A stretch of 64,000 nt of DNA from Beroe ovata (lineage: Eukaryota; Ctenophora; Nuda; Beroida; Beroidae): the NCBI GenBank assembly GCA_946803715.1, contig CAMPET010000154.1, forward strand, positions 67,753 to 131,752, in the 5' to 3' direction. This document shows positions 24,450-36,084 of this stretch, piece by piece (position 1 is the first letter of the stretch; each line of letters opens with the position of its first letter). A program made the translations under genes and the position numbers. The notes under the pieces were generated by a model, which was not told where the DNA came from, searched no databases, and was given only the letters and a program-made list of their open reading frames with translations.

Positions 24450-27119
24450 GATTGTGTAAGTATGAGCGTTGAACTAGATTCTAGAACTTGATTTATCCAC
24501 CAATATCTGCATTGAGGAAGTGATAGTGAAGATTTTCCTTGATTCATGGTTAAGAATTTCCAGCTAAATGATTGTGAATCATTACAAATACATGTCTCAC
24601 CAGATTGCCGGGGGAGCAAGGATTTAGCTATGTTCTTACGTTGATTTTCCACGTGTACTAGTTAACTATACACCAAAACACGTTGGACACCGAATTTTCT
24701 AACCCAATCGAATCTGCCCCATATAATTGAACATGTTTCTGAATCAGGCAAATGTAGGTGGGGTAAAATGGATAAACATCCTTCACCAAATGAATCACAT
24801 CGCGGAATTTGATTCCTCTGGTAGTAAGGGAGATGCCAATATCTTGCTAAAATGAAAAATCGTTTCCAAAGTCTATCTCATAGGTACAGAAGCTGAAGAA
24901 ATTAGGCGAAAAAAACAGCGGTTAACGGTTTAATTCTGTCTGGCTAATTAGTCTACAAGAAAAATTCATCCAAATTTGTAATTGTGCACTCATGCTATAC
25001 CTAGTATTGAACCATAAAGCACCTATTAAGGTAGGTACGAAATTAAAATCTTGGCGTGCGCATATTAATCAAATACAGACAGTCTTCCTACTACCTACTA
25101 CAAACAAAATGTTGCTATAAATAAACCATATATTCTTTGACAGATGTCACTGCCTGTAAGGGAAGCCCCCCATTTATAATTTAGGAAGCTCCTAGTGGAA
25201 ATATCTTGGGAGAAATCCTACTTGATGTAGGTATATCTCCCTGGAAATTATTGGATGATACGCGACATTTTATTGACTCTCCTGAGTGACAGTCCTTACT
25301 ACTGCGAAATATCGTTAGATAATCGATATATCTTATAGCTGTCAAATTGGCGATCGATCGTAGAGGGTGAACTCGCTACTTCAATCTAACAAATTATAAG
25401 ATTCACGGAAAATCGCAGCAAGTGTAACGGTCGATTTGTGCATAGGGAAATCACACTTATAATGTTCATGACGCAATATCTGGAAGCATGAATCTACAGA
25501 CACACTTCTCACACACAGACGCACACACAGACGCACACAGACGCANGCTGTATAAAGCTACAGTCCAACCTGAAGGGCCTGATGGATACGCGAATATTGC
25601 ACAATGTACAAAATGGTAGGTTGCCTTTGCAATTTTGCAAAACCGCCAATATCTCGCCATTTGTGGGCTCTTTTATGTCGTTTTCGTGCTACAAAAGGTA
25701 GGTAGTTACTAGTTTCCAGGTAGTTTGCTATGGCTAATTTGATTCTGATTTTAGGGAGCCAAATGTTTTCTAAGCACAAAGAATCAAGAAATGATCCGTC
25801 GATCATGTTACGCAATATTTGATTCAAAATATCAATCAGAAATCGAACGGTATAGCTGCCAGAAGTCAATGCTACGATGATTGCCTTGCATCACCTTGGA
25901 CTAATGACCTTATATAATTGTTGAGAATCTTTCACGATGTTGTGAAAGGGACTAGAAGCATTCTAGCTCATTCAAGAAATAAACGAACAATATTGCATAC
26001 ATAAACATTCATTGGACAGTCAATCATTGCAATCTCTATTATGATGTGCATCTTTGGTTAATGTACATGTCGTAGTATTTTCATTACACAGTTTTAATGG
26101 TTTAAAATCAAATATCTATTAAAGTTTTTCGGCCGCCACAGTTTTTAATATAATGTCCGTGGGGAAATGAATTGCACGTATAGGAGTATACGTGGAGACA
26201 GGAGAGGGAAGAACAAACCATGAAGTTTTGGACGTTAGGGGTTCAATTTGTCACACAGTAAGTTCAATGTCGCAAAATGTATGAACTCAAAGTGACAAAT
26301 ATTTGTGTGCCATTTTCTAAACTCCTACAAAATATGACCGTTCAAAATTTAGTAAGGAATCGGCAACTGACTGAGAGCAATTCTGGTTCAAAATGGGCGT
26401 TTAGTGAAGTTGATACTTGATAGATCTGACCACAAGTATCATCCCAGAATAGACTTATTTTAGGGAATTAATTTACTGCAGTCGAGAAACAACGCTGTTT
26501 ATAGCTTGGTACGACGAAATAACCGAGATTTCGATATGTGGAAATTCGAAAATTGCAAGTTGCTCTTAAGCTGTAATACTTCTATTTATTAATTAGATTT
26601 CGCTTGATTAATTATACTGTGATTCAGAAGGAGGCGTAGCCATTTTAAACGGTGTTTTGGCGATGGTTTAAACAGTAATAATTTGTTGCAAATAAACCAT
26701 GCGGTTACAGATTTGTTACGTTTGTGGAAAATATCTCTAATCCATGGAGACCTATAAACTATTCAACTTACGTTAATGGCCAACACCAATGTATAGGACC
26801 ATGTTTAATAAGATCGCTACTTATTTCAACTACTTTAGCTATCATCAATGATCAAAGCAAGATAAAGGTTCCGCATTATAAAGAAAAAGCTCAGAACCTC
26901 ATGATACGTGTCTCTTGTGCTAATAGATAAGATCGTGATGCGACAGAATATGACAGCGTAGGTAGCGGTTAACGTTTGATCGATGATAACGAAAATTATA
27001 ATGGTACCGTGGTAGGAGGTTCATCGGTTATTGATAGCCTATCAATAATCGATAACCCCCTTTTGATCTATACTCCTATCAAAGAGAGAAGTCCAATTGC
27101 TAGAAACAGGCGATAAGTC

Positions 27120-27240
27120 CTGCAAACACGCACGAACACACACAGACAAATCATGAAGCGCGTCACGTAGTGTGTGTGTGTGTTTGTGAGTGTGTTCTTT
27201 GACGGTATAACCCACACAAACACGCACACACGCACACAGA
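27120..27240. repeat. CA/TG microsatellite tracts
   Basis: Two CA-rich tracts enclose a TG tract (GTGTGTGTGTGTTTGTGAGT region), so the sequence could fold back on itself. Confidence 0.7.
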
Positions 27241-28381
27241 CCTGCCTAGCTTCCCCTCTTGCTTTGTGCTGTAAAGTACCACACGTTCAAAAAGCAATAT
27301 TCATTAAATTCATTTAATAAAACGTTGCAGGTTTTACACGTTTTCATGTCCATCGTTCACGATCTATATTACTATAGATACATGCACTGGCTATAGCTCT
27401 TTGGCCACCACTAGAACACTATGATATATATTGCTCTCTGCGAAGCTGAAGAAGAACACCTCATAGATATTCTGTGAAGCTGCGACCTATATCCATCATG
27501 CATCATGTCAGGGAAGCGTACGCGCATTTGAAACAGCGCAGCAGATACTCGACATCGCGTCCAATGAACATCCAGTATCCATGTATATGAGTTGATGGGG
27601 GAACCGTGCTCTCTATTATTGCATGTCAGATATATGACGCGCAATCAATTATAGTAGCTCACACCGGACTCAATGATATTATATCATACTAGAAAACCCG
27701 CCGAGTCGACGTGATACACTACTCTTTGGAAATACAATAGGATGTTACTTTAGAACGACAGCTAAACATGACCTGTGATCATAATCCAACGTACTTACCT
27801 ATTTGAAAATTGATTTTATGAAGGAGCACTTGATCACAATTCGGCCNAATTATAGTAGCTCACACCGGACTCAATGATATATCATTTGGGAGCGATAAGA
27901 GGGTGTAAAAACCGCGTGCCTCTCATGCACAGCTGTGTACTCAAATTCGGATTAATTTCCATGGAAATGGAGTTTTATATCGTTCGAATCTGTCGAGTTT
28001 ATAAAGGAGCAAAGCTGGGGATATCATGAGCTTTTTACATGATCATTTTAGGTGGGAAAGCGCTGATGTGTGGGCCAATTTCAGTTTGAATATGAGATTT
28101 CAATATACCAACTGATACTCAAATTCGTCTATTAACTTTCAAGTAATCGAACCGTCAAACACTATTCCAAAACAGCTCAACACTTGATTAATCTATGGGA
28201 CTGAAAGTATTCATCGCCGCCCGTGGAATCGCCGTTTTTCACAGTAGCCAATGACAACATAAAGTAGCGGTTGCATGAAGTCTCTATAGTTACATCTAGA
28301 AAAAGATCATTACTCGCAGAAACTTTGCACTATACTTGATTCGAATTACGAACGCTAAACCTCTGAACCTCAAGTAACGTG

Positions 28382-31256
28382 CTAACCGCACGTGTCACGT
28401 GGACACATACAGGCGAAGGGGCGTTTCCTGAAGGTAAAACTGTCGTCCCATTTTGCGTCCTTCCTCGACACTGCCACCACACGTTGGGCACCTATAACAG
28501 CAAATGATGAGTTTGTAAATGTTGAGCCTCTCACAGATTTAGCTGATCGAAAGGTAAATTATTGACAGATGCCTCTCCGATCAAGCATTACCGTTTACCA
28601 AATTTCATCAATCAGCTCTCCCGTGCGCGTTGAGCTCTTGCACGAAAAAGTGCATGGACAGAGCGGATCTAAAATCCAACAAATATTCCCGTGTGATAGG
28701 AAACACAATATATTACGTCATGATGTACGACTCCACCAGTGCGCGCGCTGAGCTCTTGCACGAAAAGTGCATGGACAGAGCGGATCTAAAATCGAACAAA
28801 CTCCACCACTAACCTCGGGGCAGTTCGAAGTTATCCGGCTGCATCTTGAAATCCCACTCCGGTACGAAGGTGGGATCAAACGGTGAACCGTCGTGGTGCT
28901 CCCAAACCCCTGTATCATTGTTCCGTATCTCACCGATCCAGAGCTGAAATTGTAGGTGCAGAGTTTAGATCTTGATATTTTGATTTATTTCCATTATGGA
29001 AATGTTTTTTGTAGGTGATGAAGCTCTCCTCCAAACGATTCATTGTAAACGAACCCAGTTTGAACCGTTGAATCGTGGCTTGTCTAAGTCAGTCCCCAGT
29101 GAAATGTTCATGGCGTGCCAAAGCTCCATATTCTCTTGTTCACTAGTTACCTGACATATTGGATAGACGTCAAGATGGGTCGGAGAAACGAGGAAAACAG
29201 GATAACGATAGCTGGTTAGGTATAGGCACATTTTTCAAGGGTTTTCCGCACTCACAGTGGCAAATTCGAGTCCCACATCTTCACATAGCGCCTTTGCCTT
29301 GTACCAAGACACTTCCTTAGACAGAACAACATACTTTCCTGAAAAACATATTTAACTGTGTTGTGATCGCAGCTCAATTCCAGCATCTCATGCAGGATTT
29401 TTCCCTTTCCAATTATAAGGTTTAATCATTCAAGTTTCAATGAATTAGTATCAACTTGATTCTTGAGTTAAGCACTATACTTCTCCAGTACCGCAGTATT
29501 GGCAGATGTAAGGCAGAGCTTTTGAACTGTAAGTATCGTCCCAGAGACCACGTTTGTTGACCTGGATCCAGTTTTGGTATTCAACATTCTTTCCTCGTCT
29601 GCAAAAGTTAATTTTCAGCTGGTTTTCACCACGGATTATCGTTTTCACGACGTCTCGTTAGCCAAAATAAATAGTTCAGTTGATCATGTCTAATGAACAT
29701 GTTTTTACCCCTTCTTCTGTTGGTCAGGCATCGGTTTGACAAAGTTCGAGAACTTGGGTTTCTGGCCATCTTGATACATCCACTCATCAGGGTTGAAGAC
29801 TCCCTGTTGAAACACAAGTTTATATCTTAGAGTATGGTTGCCTTGGTAACGCTCGATAACAACGCGGTGTGTTGATATTACCTTCTCTTCGCTAGTTAGT
29901 TTTCGCCAGTTGTTGTATCGCTTGCTGAGTCCGATGAGCGCCCAATTCCCATACTGGAAGTTGTGTCGGTACTGTGGGTGGTGTCAAGTTATCATAGAGC
30001 ATGGTGTCAACCGGTCTAAGTGGTGTCAAGTGAATAACTTTGCAGTTTAATTTTCCTCAACTAACGTCGATATGGAATCCAAAACCGATGCGAATGATCG
30101 TCTTGATATCGTTGTTCTCATCCTCATTTTGGACCGTTGCCAAGCTCATGTTTCCCTTGTGTGTGATCGGCCATTCCAGACTCTCACAAGCATCCTCTGC
30201 TTCGTGGAATGGAAGAGGGTCTTTGAACATGATGTACCTGCACGCTGAAAAAAGAACATTTTTTAAGGGGGAGGTGTTTGTAGTTTTGGGCTGATATTAT
30301 CATTTCCCACACTGCCCATAATGATAAATTTTCCACACTTTCTCCATTCGCTTTAATTCATATTATTGAGGGGAAGCTGGACGTGTCCACTGATATTCAT
30401 GGAACATTGGGGCCTTAGATTATTCCACTCAGATCATATACTGAGTAAAGTGCAAATGAATAGGAAAACGTCATTTGTCCTTGAGAACAGCATGGCAAAG
30501 TGTGTGCCACGCGGCAGCAGTCAAACCACGCCATATTGCATATGCGTACTGTTCAGCTGATAGCATAATGAAAGCATGAGGTGGATCTAGGTTAAAACGG
30601 GGATGATGGTGCACGTGAATATTAAAAAATTCCTGTCTTAGGTAACAGTCATTTAGATATGATCATATAAATAGCAATTACGCGGCTACTATTTTTATCA
30701 AGTGGCCATGCAGCACCTATCGCGATGAATACAGACTACTGCTGTTCACTTACTGGTGACAACATTCTGATTAGGAACAAGCTTCATCAGTTTCCTGGCT
30801 TGCACCACCAAGGGGTGAGTTTCGAATGTCTCTAACTCAGCCTCTTCCTGGATATAACGGGAGATACCATTGAACTTTTAGGCTGTTTTTGGGGACACAG
30901 GCCGCGAGATTACTAGAATTTTCAAATCTATCCTATTAGGAATTTCTTCTCTTGACGATATAGTATATACCTGAGCAGGATCAGGATTCCATTTGCTACC
31001 TTTCCCCCCTTCCGCCACAATTGCCCTGGGATAGATGCCATGATATGAATTATGCAGAAATTAAGGTTACTTCCAATTATCGCATTATAAATATGATCAT
31101 AAGGTATTAGGTAGTTAGTAACTATAACCGACTATAGGCATGATCATTAACGCAAAAGTGCCCAAATCTTTAGCAAAAGTGTAAAATCTGTAGATTTGTG
31201 AATATTATGAAAGTAAGATTTGCTTACCATGCAAGGAACACCAGGAACAACCGCAT
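28382..31256 (-). CDS. Secreted protein with two C-type lectin domains (11 exons, 355 aa)
   Basis: Minus-strand exons 31228-31256, 30971-31025, 30754-30847, 30066-30244, 29882-29971, 29709-29803, 29492-29598, 29256-29338, 29055-29150, 28814-28943 and 28382-28491 join in phase. MRLFLVFLAWAIVAEG is a signal peptide. Lectin domain 1 (about 60-216) shows DACESLEW, NWALIGL, LWDD and the closing PYICQYC. Domain 2 (about 217-350) shows ALCEDVGL, LWIGEIRNND, a QPD triplet, KWDD and RPFACMC. In the family, QPD with WND binds Ca2+ and galactose-type sugars. Domain 2 has QPD and WDD, so weak galactose-type binding is possible; domain 1 has MPD instead and probably does not bind in the classical way. The inner pair of cysteines is missing in both domains. 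There is no membrane span, so the product should be soluble. The donor at 29492 was chosen to keep phase. Confidence 0.9.
28625..28800. repeat. Duplicated 55-bp element with hairpin in gene E intron
   Basis: Nearly identical copies at about 28628-28683 and 28746-28800 begin TGAGCTCTTGCACGAAAA. Each can form a stem TGCAC / GTGCA over a 5-6 base A-rich loop. They lie in the intron between the last two exons of gene E. Confidence 0.85.
29975..30035. repeat. GTGGTGTCA minisatellite in gene E intron
   Basis: TGGTGTCAA occurs three times in 60 bases, between exons 30066-30244 and 29882-29971. Confidence 0.75.
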
Positions 31257-32477
31257 TTTCCGATTTACGTCTTCCGCTACAGCTGTACTTGGGAAGATTC
31301 GTTAATTCCAGAAAAATCTTCCTATTGAAAATTCAACTGCATTATTGACAACTTCTTGATCACGAGATAAAAAGTTCAAGTATCCAATCTAAATGTAGAA
31401 GACTACTAAAACAGTTCACTAATAGTATTAGTACAACTACACCGTCACTTGCACTGAATGGGATTTGTATGGAAATTCAGCGGCTTAAGTCAATGCGCCA
31501 CACGGAAGTATGTGTGTCAAAATCAAAATCAAAGCTGAAAACGCGCACAATCGCCACTCAAAGTCAAACTCAAACACATGGAAATAATACAGAGTTGAAG
31601 GAGGCAAGGAATGTAAAACTGCGAAACACACTTTTCCATTCTCAAGCTTATGACCCCTCCCCCCTCTCTCTCTCTCTTTAAGTTTACGATCATTGCTCCG
31701 CCTGCATTGTAAGATACTCAGAATGCATGTGTGTGTGTACGGCGGCGGCCTCCGCCTAGTGCTATAGTAGGCGCAGGAAGTAATGAGCAGCCTGAAATCG
31801 CAAAGTGCCAATTCCCGCGCGTTCCGTCTCGTAAAATCCAATTATAAGTATCGATTGCGACTAATGACTGCAATCGTCGCTAATTTTGCGTTACCCCTGC
31901 GATGTGCGCGGCTCAGTGAACTCGCGAAACGAATGCGCGAAGAAAATATCGCTGTTTCTGGAGAAGTTGAGAATTCCCCACTGGATAACAGACCTTTTCA
32001 CTGGCTTAAAACTCATTGCAAGGAAAACAAAGCTAATAATAGCAATGATCTTATCTGTAGACACTGACAGGGTAATGTTTCGTGTTTGTTTCCGTGTTGA
32101 GCTGATCCAATAACTCAACGCCCACGCTTTTCTATTATAGTGTATCAATGTGTCATTGTGATAGAGAACCAAATTTGCCACAGTTTGCGGAACGAAATCT
32201 ATTTTCTTCTCTTGCATCTCGTGATATGATTCATTATCCTTTTTTCCAGTATATTTTGATCATTCTTTCTTGTCTTGTAATGATAAACAATGCGGGCGTA
32301 GGAGAGGGAAATTTGTCCGAATCTGCGAATGATCATGTGAAAGCTTTGCTCGATTTTTCCTGAATTTGGACTCATTTTCTCAACATTAAAGTTTAATTGA
32401 GATCATAATTAGTTGGTCGCTATAATAGTGAAAAAATGTTCAAAAACATTTTCCGTTAACATCTTCCAGTTTAGACA
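31257..32477. other. Divergent intergenic region between genes E and F
   Basis: Holds the upstream regions of gene E (minus) and gene F (plus). A strong acceptor-like sequence (ACATCTTCCAG, ending 32469) sits 8 bases before the gene F start codon, and a possible donor (CAGG then GTAATG) lies at about 32072. Gene F may therefore have a 5' UTR intron. Open frames here (for example 31783-32067) show no domain. Confidence 0.4.
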
Positions 32478-34946
32478 ATGAAGATTGTTCATCATCAACC
32501 TTCGGCCCAAGAAAAGAAGTTGGCTTTGCAAGTGAACTCCAGTAATGAGTCAGAGAAGCGGCGTCTGGCCTCAATTGTTACTGCAGCTAAATCGGAACAG
32601 TGGGTCTGCACAAATTCCTCTCTGTGTACTACCTGTCCCAAGAAATTGAACAAGATTCTGGCAGAGGTGGTGAATCCCTGGAGGTGTCCTACGAAAGTGA
32701 CAGCTGACATGACAGGTTTTGGGGCGTCTTCTATCAGGAGATGGAAGATCGAACAAATGACGAAGGACAGCTTGGGCCATGCAGCAGTTTCTGGAAGGCC
32801 TTCGAAACGCTTCCCTGGTTGGGCTCACATCTCAATAAGAAACATCATTACCGGCTTCTATGGATATAAAGGAGGAAAAGCGTCCATGAGGAAGTATCCG
32901 ACAGTCGCAAATGTCATGGATGAGTTTTATGAGATGCATCCTTCTGGCGATGATGCACAAGCTGGTGATATCCTTCGAGTATCCGAATCTTCCTTCAGGA
33001 AGGAAATTAAGAAGGCTGGATTTAAGTTTGTTGGGGGCAGGGGCCACACAGCAATCATCTCCAGGGACGATGTTGCAGCTGATCGATTTGACTTCCTTCG
33101 CACCATTTCGAGACTCGTAGCAGAAGGAAGGCCTATTTATTTCACCGACGAAACTTGGTGCAATCTGCACCACCAAAGAGAAAGGATGTGGAGGGGGACG
33201 AAGGTGAACCCAGTGACGGGAAGGACCGAGTTTCTGGAGGGAGGCATGGCGACCTTGCCCGCCGGAGAAGGGAGCAGGATCATTATCTGCCATATAATGT
33301 CAAAGGATGGATTGGTTGATGGTGCTGCAGATGTTTTCGAGGGGGTCAAAAAATCTCAAGACTATCATCAAGAGATGAATAGTGACCACTACGAAAATTG
33401 GATAAGAGAAAAGGTTTTACCAAACCTTCCTGAGAAAAGTGTGCTTGTGATAGACAAAGCAAGCTATCACAACAGATTAACAGAGGAGAGCAAGAAACCC
33501 AAATCAAGTTGGAAGAAGGCTGACGTGGTTCAGTGGCTTGTCAGTAAGGGGTCGGGAACAGAAGCAGACCTGATGAAACTTACTGTGCCTGAACTGCTTT
33601 CAAAGTGTAGCAGATATCATGTCGACGCAGAATATAGAGTTGACAAGATTCTGGCAGAGAAAGGTATCACAGTGCTTAGGTTACCGACCAAGCACTGTGA
33701 ATACAATCCGATAGAACTGGTTTGGGCGAGAGTGAAACGACAGGTGGCAAGCAGGAACACAACGTCCCTAAACAAGAAAGAGTTGATCGCCCTTATCAAC
33801 AGTGCCTTCGACTCCATTGACGCAGAATTCTGTCAAAAAGTGACCGAGCATTGTTTCCGCATCATGGACGCAGCCAAGGAGGCTGAAAAGATGGTAGACG
33901 TCGAAGTAAGACCTTTGATAATTGACCTCCTTGATGATGATGCCGATGAGGACGCCATGGAGGATGAACCTGACCTTGAGTCAGGCTTGGATTGGGGTGC
34001 AAACGACGGTTTTGAGAGTGATGACATGAAGGAGACAGAAGCTATCGAACGTGCAATTCTGCAGGCAGCCCAATTTTATAATGTGACATCGGTGATAAAG
34101 GACGCAACCAAGTGCCAGTGTTCCAAGAACAAAGTGGCAACTGCAAGCGATGGTGGGGCTTCGACCACCAGAGCCCCAAGGACTGCTGGTACTTGTAAGA
34201 ACTGCAGCTGTTCAAAGGCTGATGCAAGATGCGGACCGTTGTGCAGCTGTGACCCTGCTCACTGCCTCAACAGGATTCCTGACATTCCTGACTCAGCATC
34301 GCCAGATACCAATACACAGAATCAGGCAATGTTGTCTGATGATGAAGACGACTTCGAAGCTCTTCATGACCTGAATACTGACTCGCAAATTGCTAAAGAA
34401 GTGGAGCTTTCCTTGAAGAGAGATAAAGCTGCTCACAGTGACCTCCATCTGGCGATCATTGGGCATCTGGAGAATCGTGCTAAACGAAAACTGGAGATAA
34501 TAGCAGAATTTAAGGAAGCTGAAGAAGCAAGAAAAAGACCTGCATTACCATTGACCACAACGAAGCCAAAATGTGGACCAAGGACAACGGCCATTAAAGA
34601 AGTTCCTCAGCTGCTCCATGATCTCAGCCTACAAGTACATACTGCGGGTGCCACTACCAGTGATGGTAGTGCTGAGGAAAAGCCGAAATGTGGGCCGAGT
34701 ACAACCCCCCAACCTGATCAAACTGACGCAAATATTGATGTCATCACCATCGATGAGGATGGTGACTGCAATGATGGCAACGTTACAGACTGCAGACATG
34801 ACGGGAGTGGTGGGTCTGCCATTGCTCAATGCGTGCAATTGGTTCTGAGGCCGGACGATGACAGTCCACTCACTGGAGCGCCACCCCAACCAGCAGGGAC
34901 ACTCCGGATACGGAACATTGCCGGTGGCAGCTCAGCGCATGTGTAG
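32478..34946 (+). CDS. DDE transposase of the IS630-Tc1-mariner type with cysteine-rich CXC-like tail (822 aa)
   Basis: An uninterrupted single-exon frame. An N-terminal helix-turn-helix region (about 70-180) precedes the DDE_3-like catalytic core. D224 lies in FTDETWCNLHHQRERMW, D326 in VLVIDKASYHN and E413 in EYNPIELVW, so all three catalytic residues are present. The second aspartate and the glutamate are separated by 86 residues, against 34-39 in ordinary Tc1/mariner enzymes. The excess is an inserted module (SWKKADVVQWLVSKG to VPELLSKC). A wide spacing of this kind recalls the group I know as Sailor (DD82E). Residues about 546-598 form a cysteine cluster (KCQCSKN, then TCKNCSCSKADARC and PLCSCDPAHC) like a tesmin/TSO1 CXC domain. 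The rest is acidic and disordered. The open frame suggests a recent copy or a domesticated gene. I found no clear terminal inverted repeats. Confidence 0.92.
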   Translation: MKIVHHQPSAQEKKLALQVNSSNESEKRRLASIVTAAKSEQWVCTNSSLCTTCPKKLNKILAEVVNPWRCPTKVTADMTGFGASSIRRWKIEQMTKDSLGHAAVSGRPSKRFPGWAHISIRNIITGFYGYKGGKASMRKYPTVANVMDEFYEMHPSGDDAQAGDILRVSESSFRKEIKKAGFKFVGGRGHTAIISRDDVAADRFDFLRTISRLVAEGRPIYFTDETWCNLHHQRERMWRGTKVNPVTGRTEFLEGGMATLPAGEGSRIIICHIMSKDGLVDGAADVFEGVKKSQDYHQEMNSDHYENWIREKVLPNLPEKSVLVIDKASYHNRLTEESKKPKSSWKKADVVQWLVSKGSGTEADLMKLTVPELLSKCSRYHVDAEYRVDKILAEKGITVLRLPTKHCEYNPIELVWARVKRQVASRNTTSLNKKELIALINSAFDSIDAEFCQKVTEHCFRIMDAAKEAEKMVDVEVRPLIIDLLDDDADEDAMEDEPDLESGLDWGANDGFESDDMKETEAIERAILQAAQFYNVTSVIKDATKCQCSKNKVATASDGGASTTRAPRTAGTCKNCSCSKADARCGPLCSCDPAHCLNRIPDIPDSASPDTNTQNQAMLSDDEDDFEALHDLNTDSQIAKEVELSLKRDKAAHSDLHLAIIGHLENRAKRKLEIIAEFKEAEEARKRPALPLTTTKPKCGPRTTAIKEVPQLLHDLSLQVHTAGATTSDGSAEEKPKCGPSTTPQPDQTDANIDVITIDEDGDCNDGNVTDCRHDGSGGSAIAQCVQLVLRPDDDSPLTGAPPQPAGTLRIRNIAGGSSAHV

Positions 34947-35529
34947 GTCAACTCATGTACTCCATCAGTGTGTATAGTGTAATGTGTAGAATGTACATAG
35001 TATTTATCTCACACCATTAATCATTATATGTAGACGTTACCAGCTATCCAGGCATAAGTTTCAAATTACTTGCCATGACAAGGATATGTATCTCTTGTGG
35101 TACAAAATGTGTAGAGAGCTCTTACACAAACAGATTCTTGTCTGATACTGTGATTTGATTACCGGGATATACTTGGAATTATTTGCTCTGCAGTCAGAGG
35201 CATGTACCTCACATCAATCAAAGCACAAGTTGTCAGTATAGAAGAGGGCATTTGGCTGGCTGAACGCGCATATCGTGAGCCTGCAAGTCAATGATTGCTG
35301 AGTTTGAAAACAATCATGGCATTGATAGATCTATTTCTTCGGGCAATTACACTGACAGTTATGTTAATTTCTTTCCAAAGCATGGAAGAATGATATTGCA
35401 CGAGTTGCATAATATGATTTTAGACGTTAGCGTCCTACTGCAATATGTCGTATCACTCGTACTCAATGCAGGCACCTTTTGGAATATGGGATATATTCGA
35501 GTGGCAAGCACGGAGAATATTGATAAACA

Positions 35530-35660
35530 CGCGCGCGTTTGATGATTGTGTCAAGTATCGATTGCGTGATTTCCGTATCGTCACGTGCCGTGATCGGTAG
35601 CACGTGACGCGCGCTAGGGCCCTGATTGGTCGGGTGCTCCTGACCAATCACAGAGCACGT
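35530..35660. promoter_or_regulatory. Promoter-like element: paired E-boxes and paired CCAAT boxes in two inverted repeats
   Basis: CGTCACGTGC (35579-35588) and GCACGTGACG (35600-35609) form a perfect 10-base inverted repeat holding two CACGTG E-boxes. Fourteen bases later TGATTGGTC (35623-35631) and GACCAATCA (35642-35650) form a second inverted repeat with a CCAAT box on each strand. The segment is CpG-rich. No gene start was recognised beside it. Confidence 0.5.
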
Positions 35661-36084
35661 ACGAACTCTGCTCATTACTTTTTGCGCCAACTATAGGCTA
35701 AAGTGACACTCCTCGAGGGGGCTGTGTATCGTATCTCATTAGTTTCTCTATCATATGTTGCGTGAGTGTTTTGTCAAAAACACTCTGGATAAGTGAATAT
35801 CGGTACATTAGCGTTTATAAAGTTGATTGAGACTGAGAGAGATAAGCTTTCAGTGAGAGATATTTAGATAATCAGTAATTAATATTGCTTGAGGTTTAAA
35901 TAGTAACCCATATGATTATATGAGGACATAGATTAAGAATAAGATAGTGATACTAAGCAGTAAATTTGAGCTGAGCTTCTGAGCCGCATTCAATTCGAAG
36001 TGCCGGTTTGTTTCAGGAAAAGGCTGTGTAATTTCTGAGTTATTTCCTGGGAGCAGTTATCTCATTATCTCTCCCACTTCGACA

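Larger units (their letters stand above)
21025..28381. other. Gene-poor interval, no convincing coding exon
   Basis: 7.4 kb of AT-rich DNA between genes D and E. Open frames are short and lack matching splice sites or recognisable domains. Items of note are a CCAAT-box/E-box cluster at 24.2 kb, a CA/TG tract at 27.12-27.24 kb and a short duplication at 27.65/27.85 kb. Confidence 0.55.

Noticed and set aside
31783-32067. 94-codon plus-strand frame before the transposase
   Set aside because: No domain; joining it through the candidate 5' intron to the transposase frame hits a stop, so at most it is untranslated.
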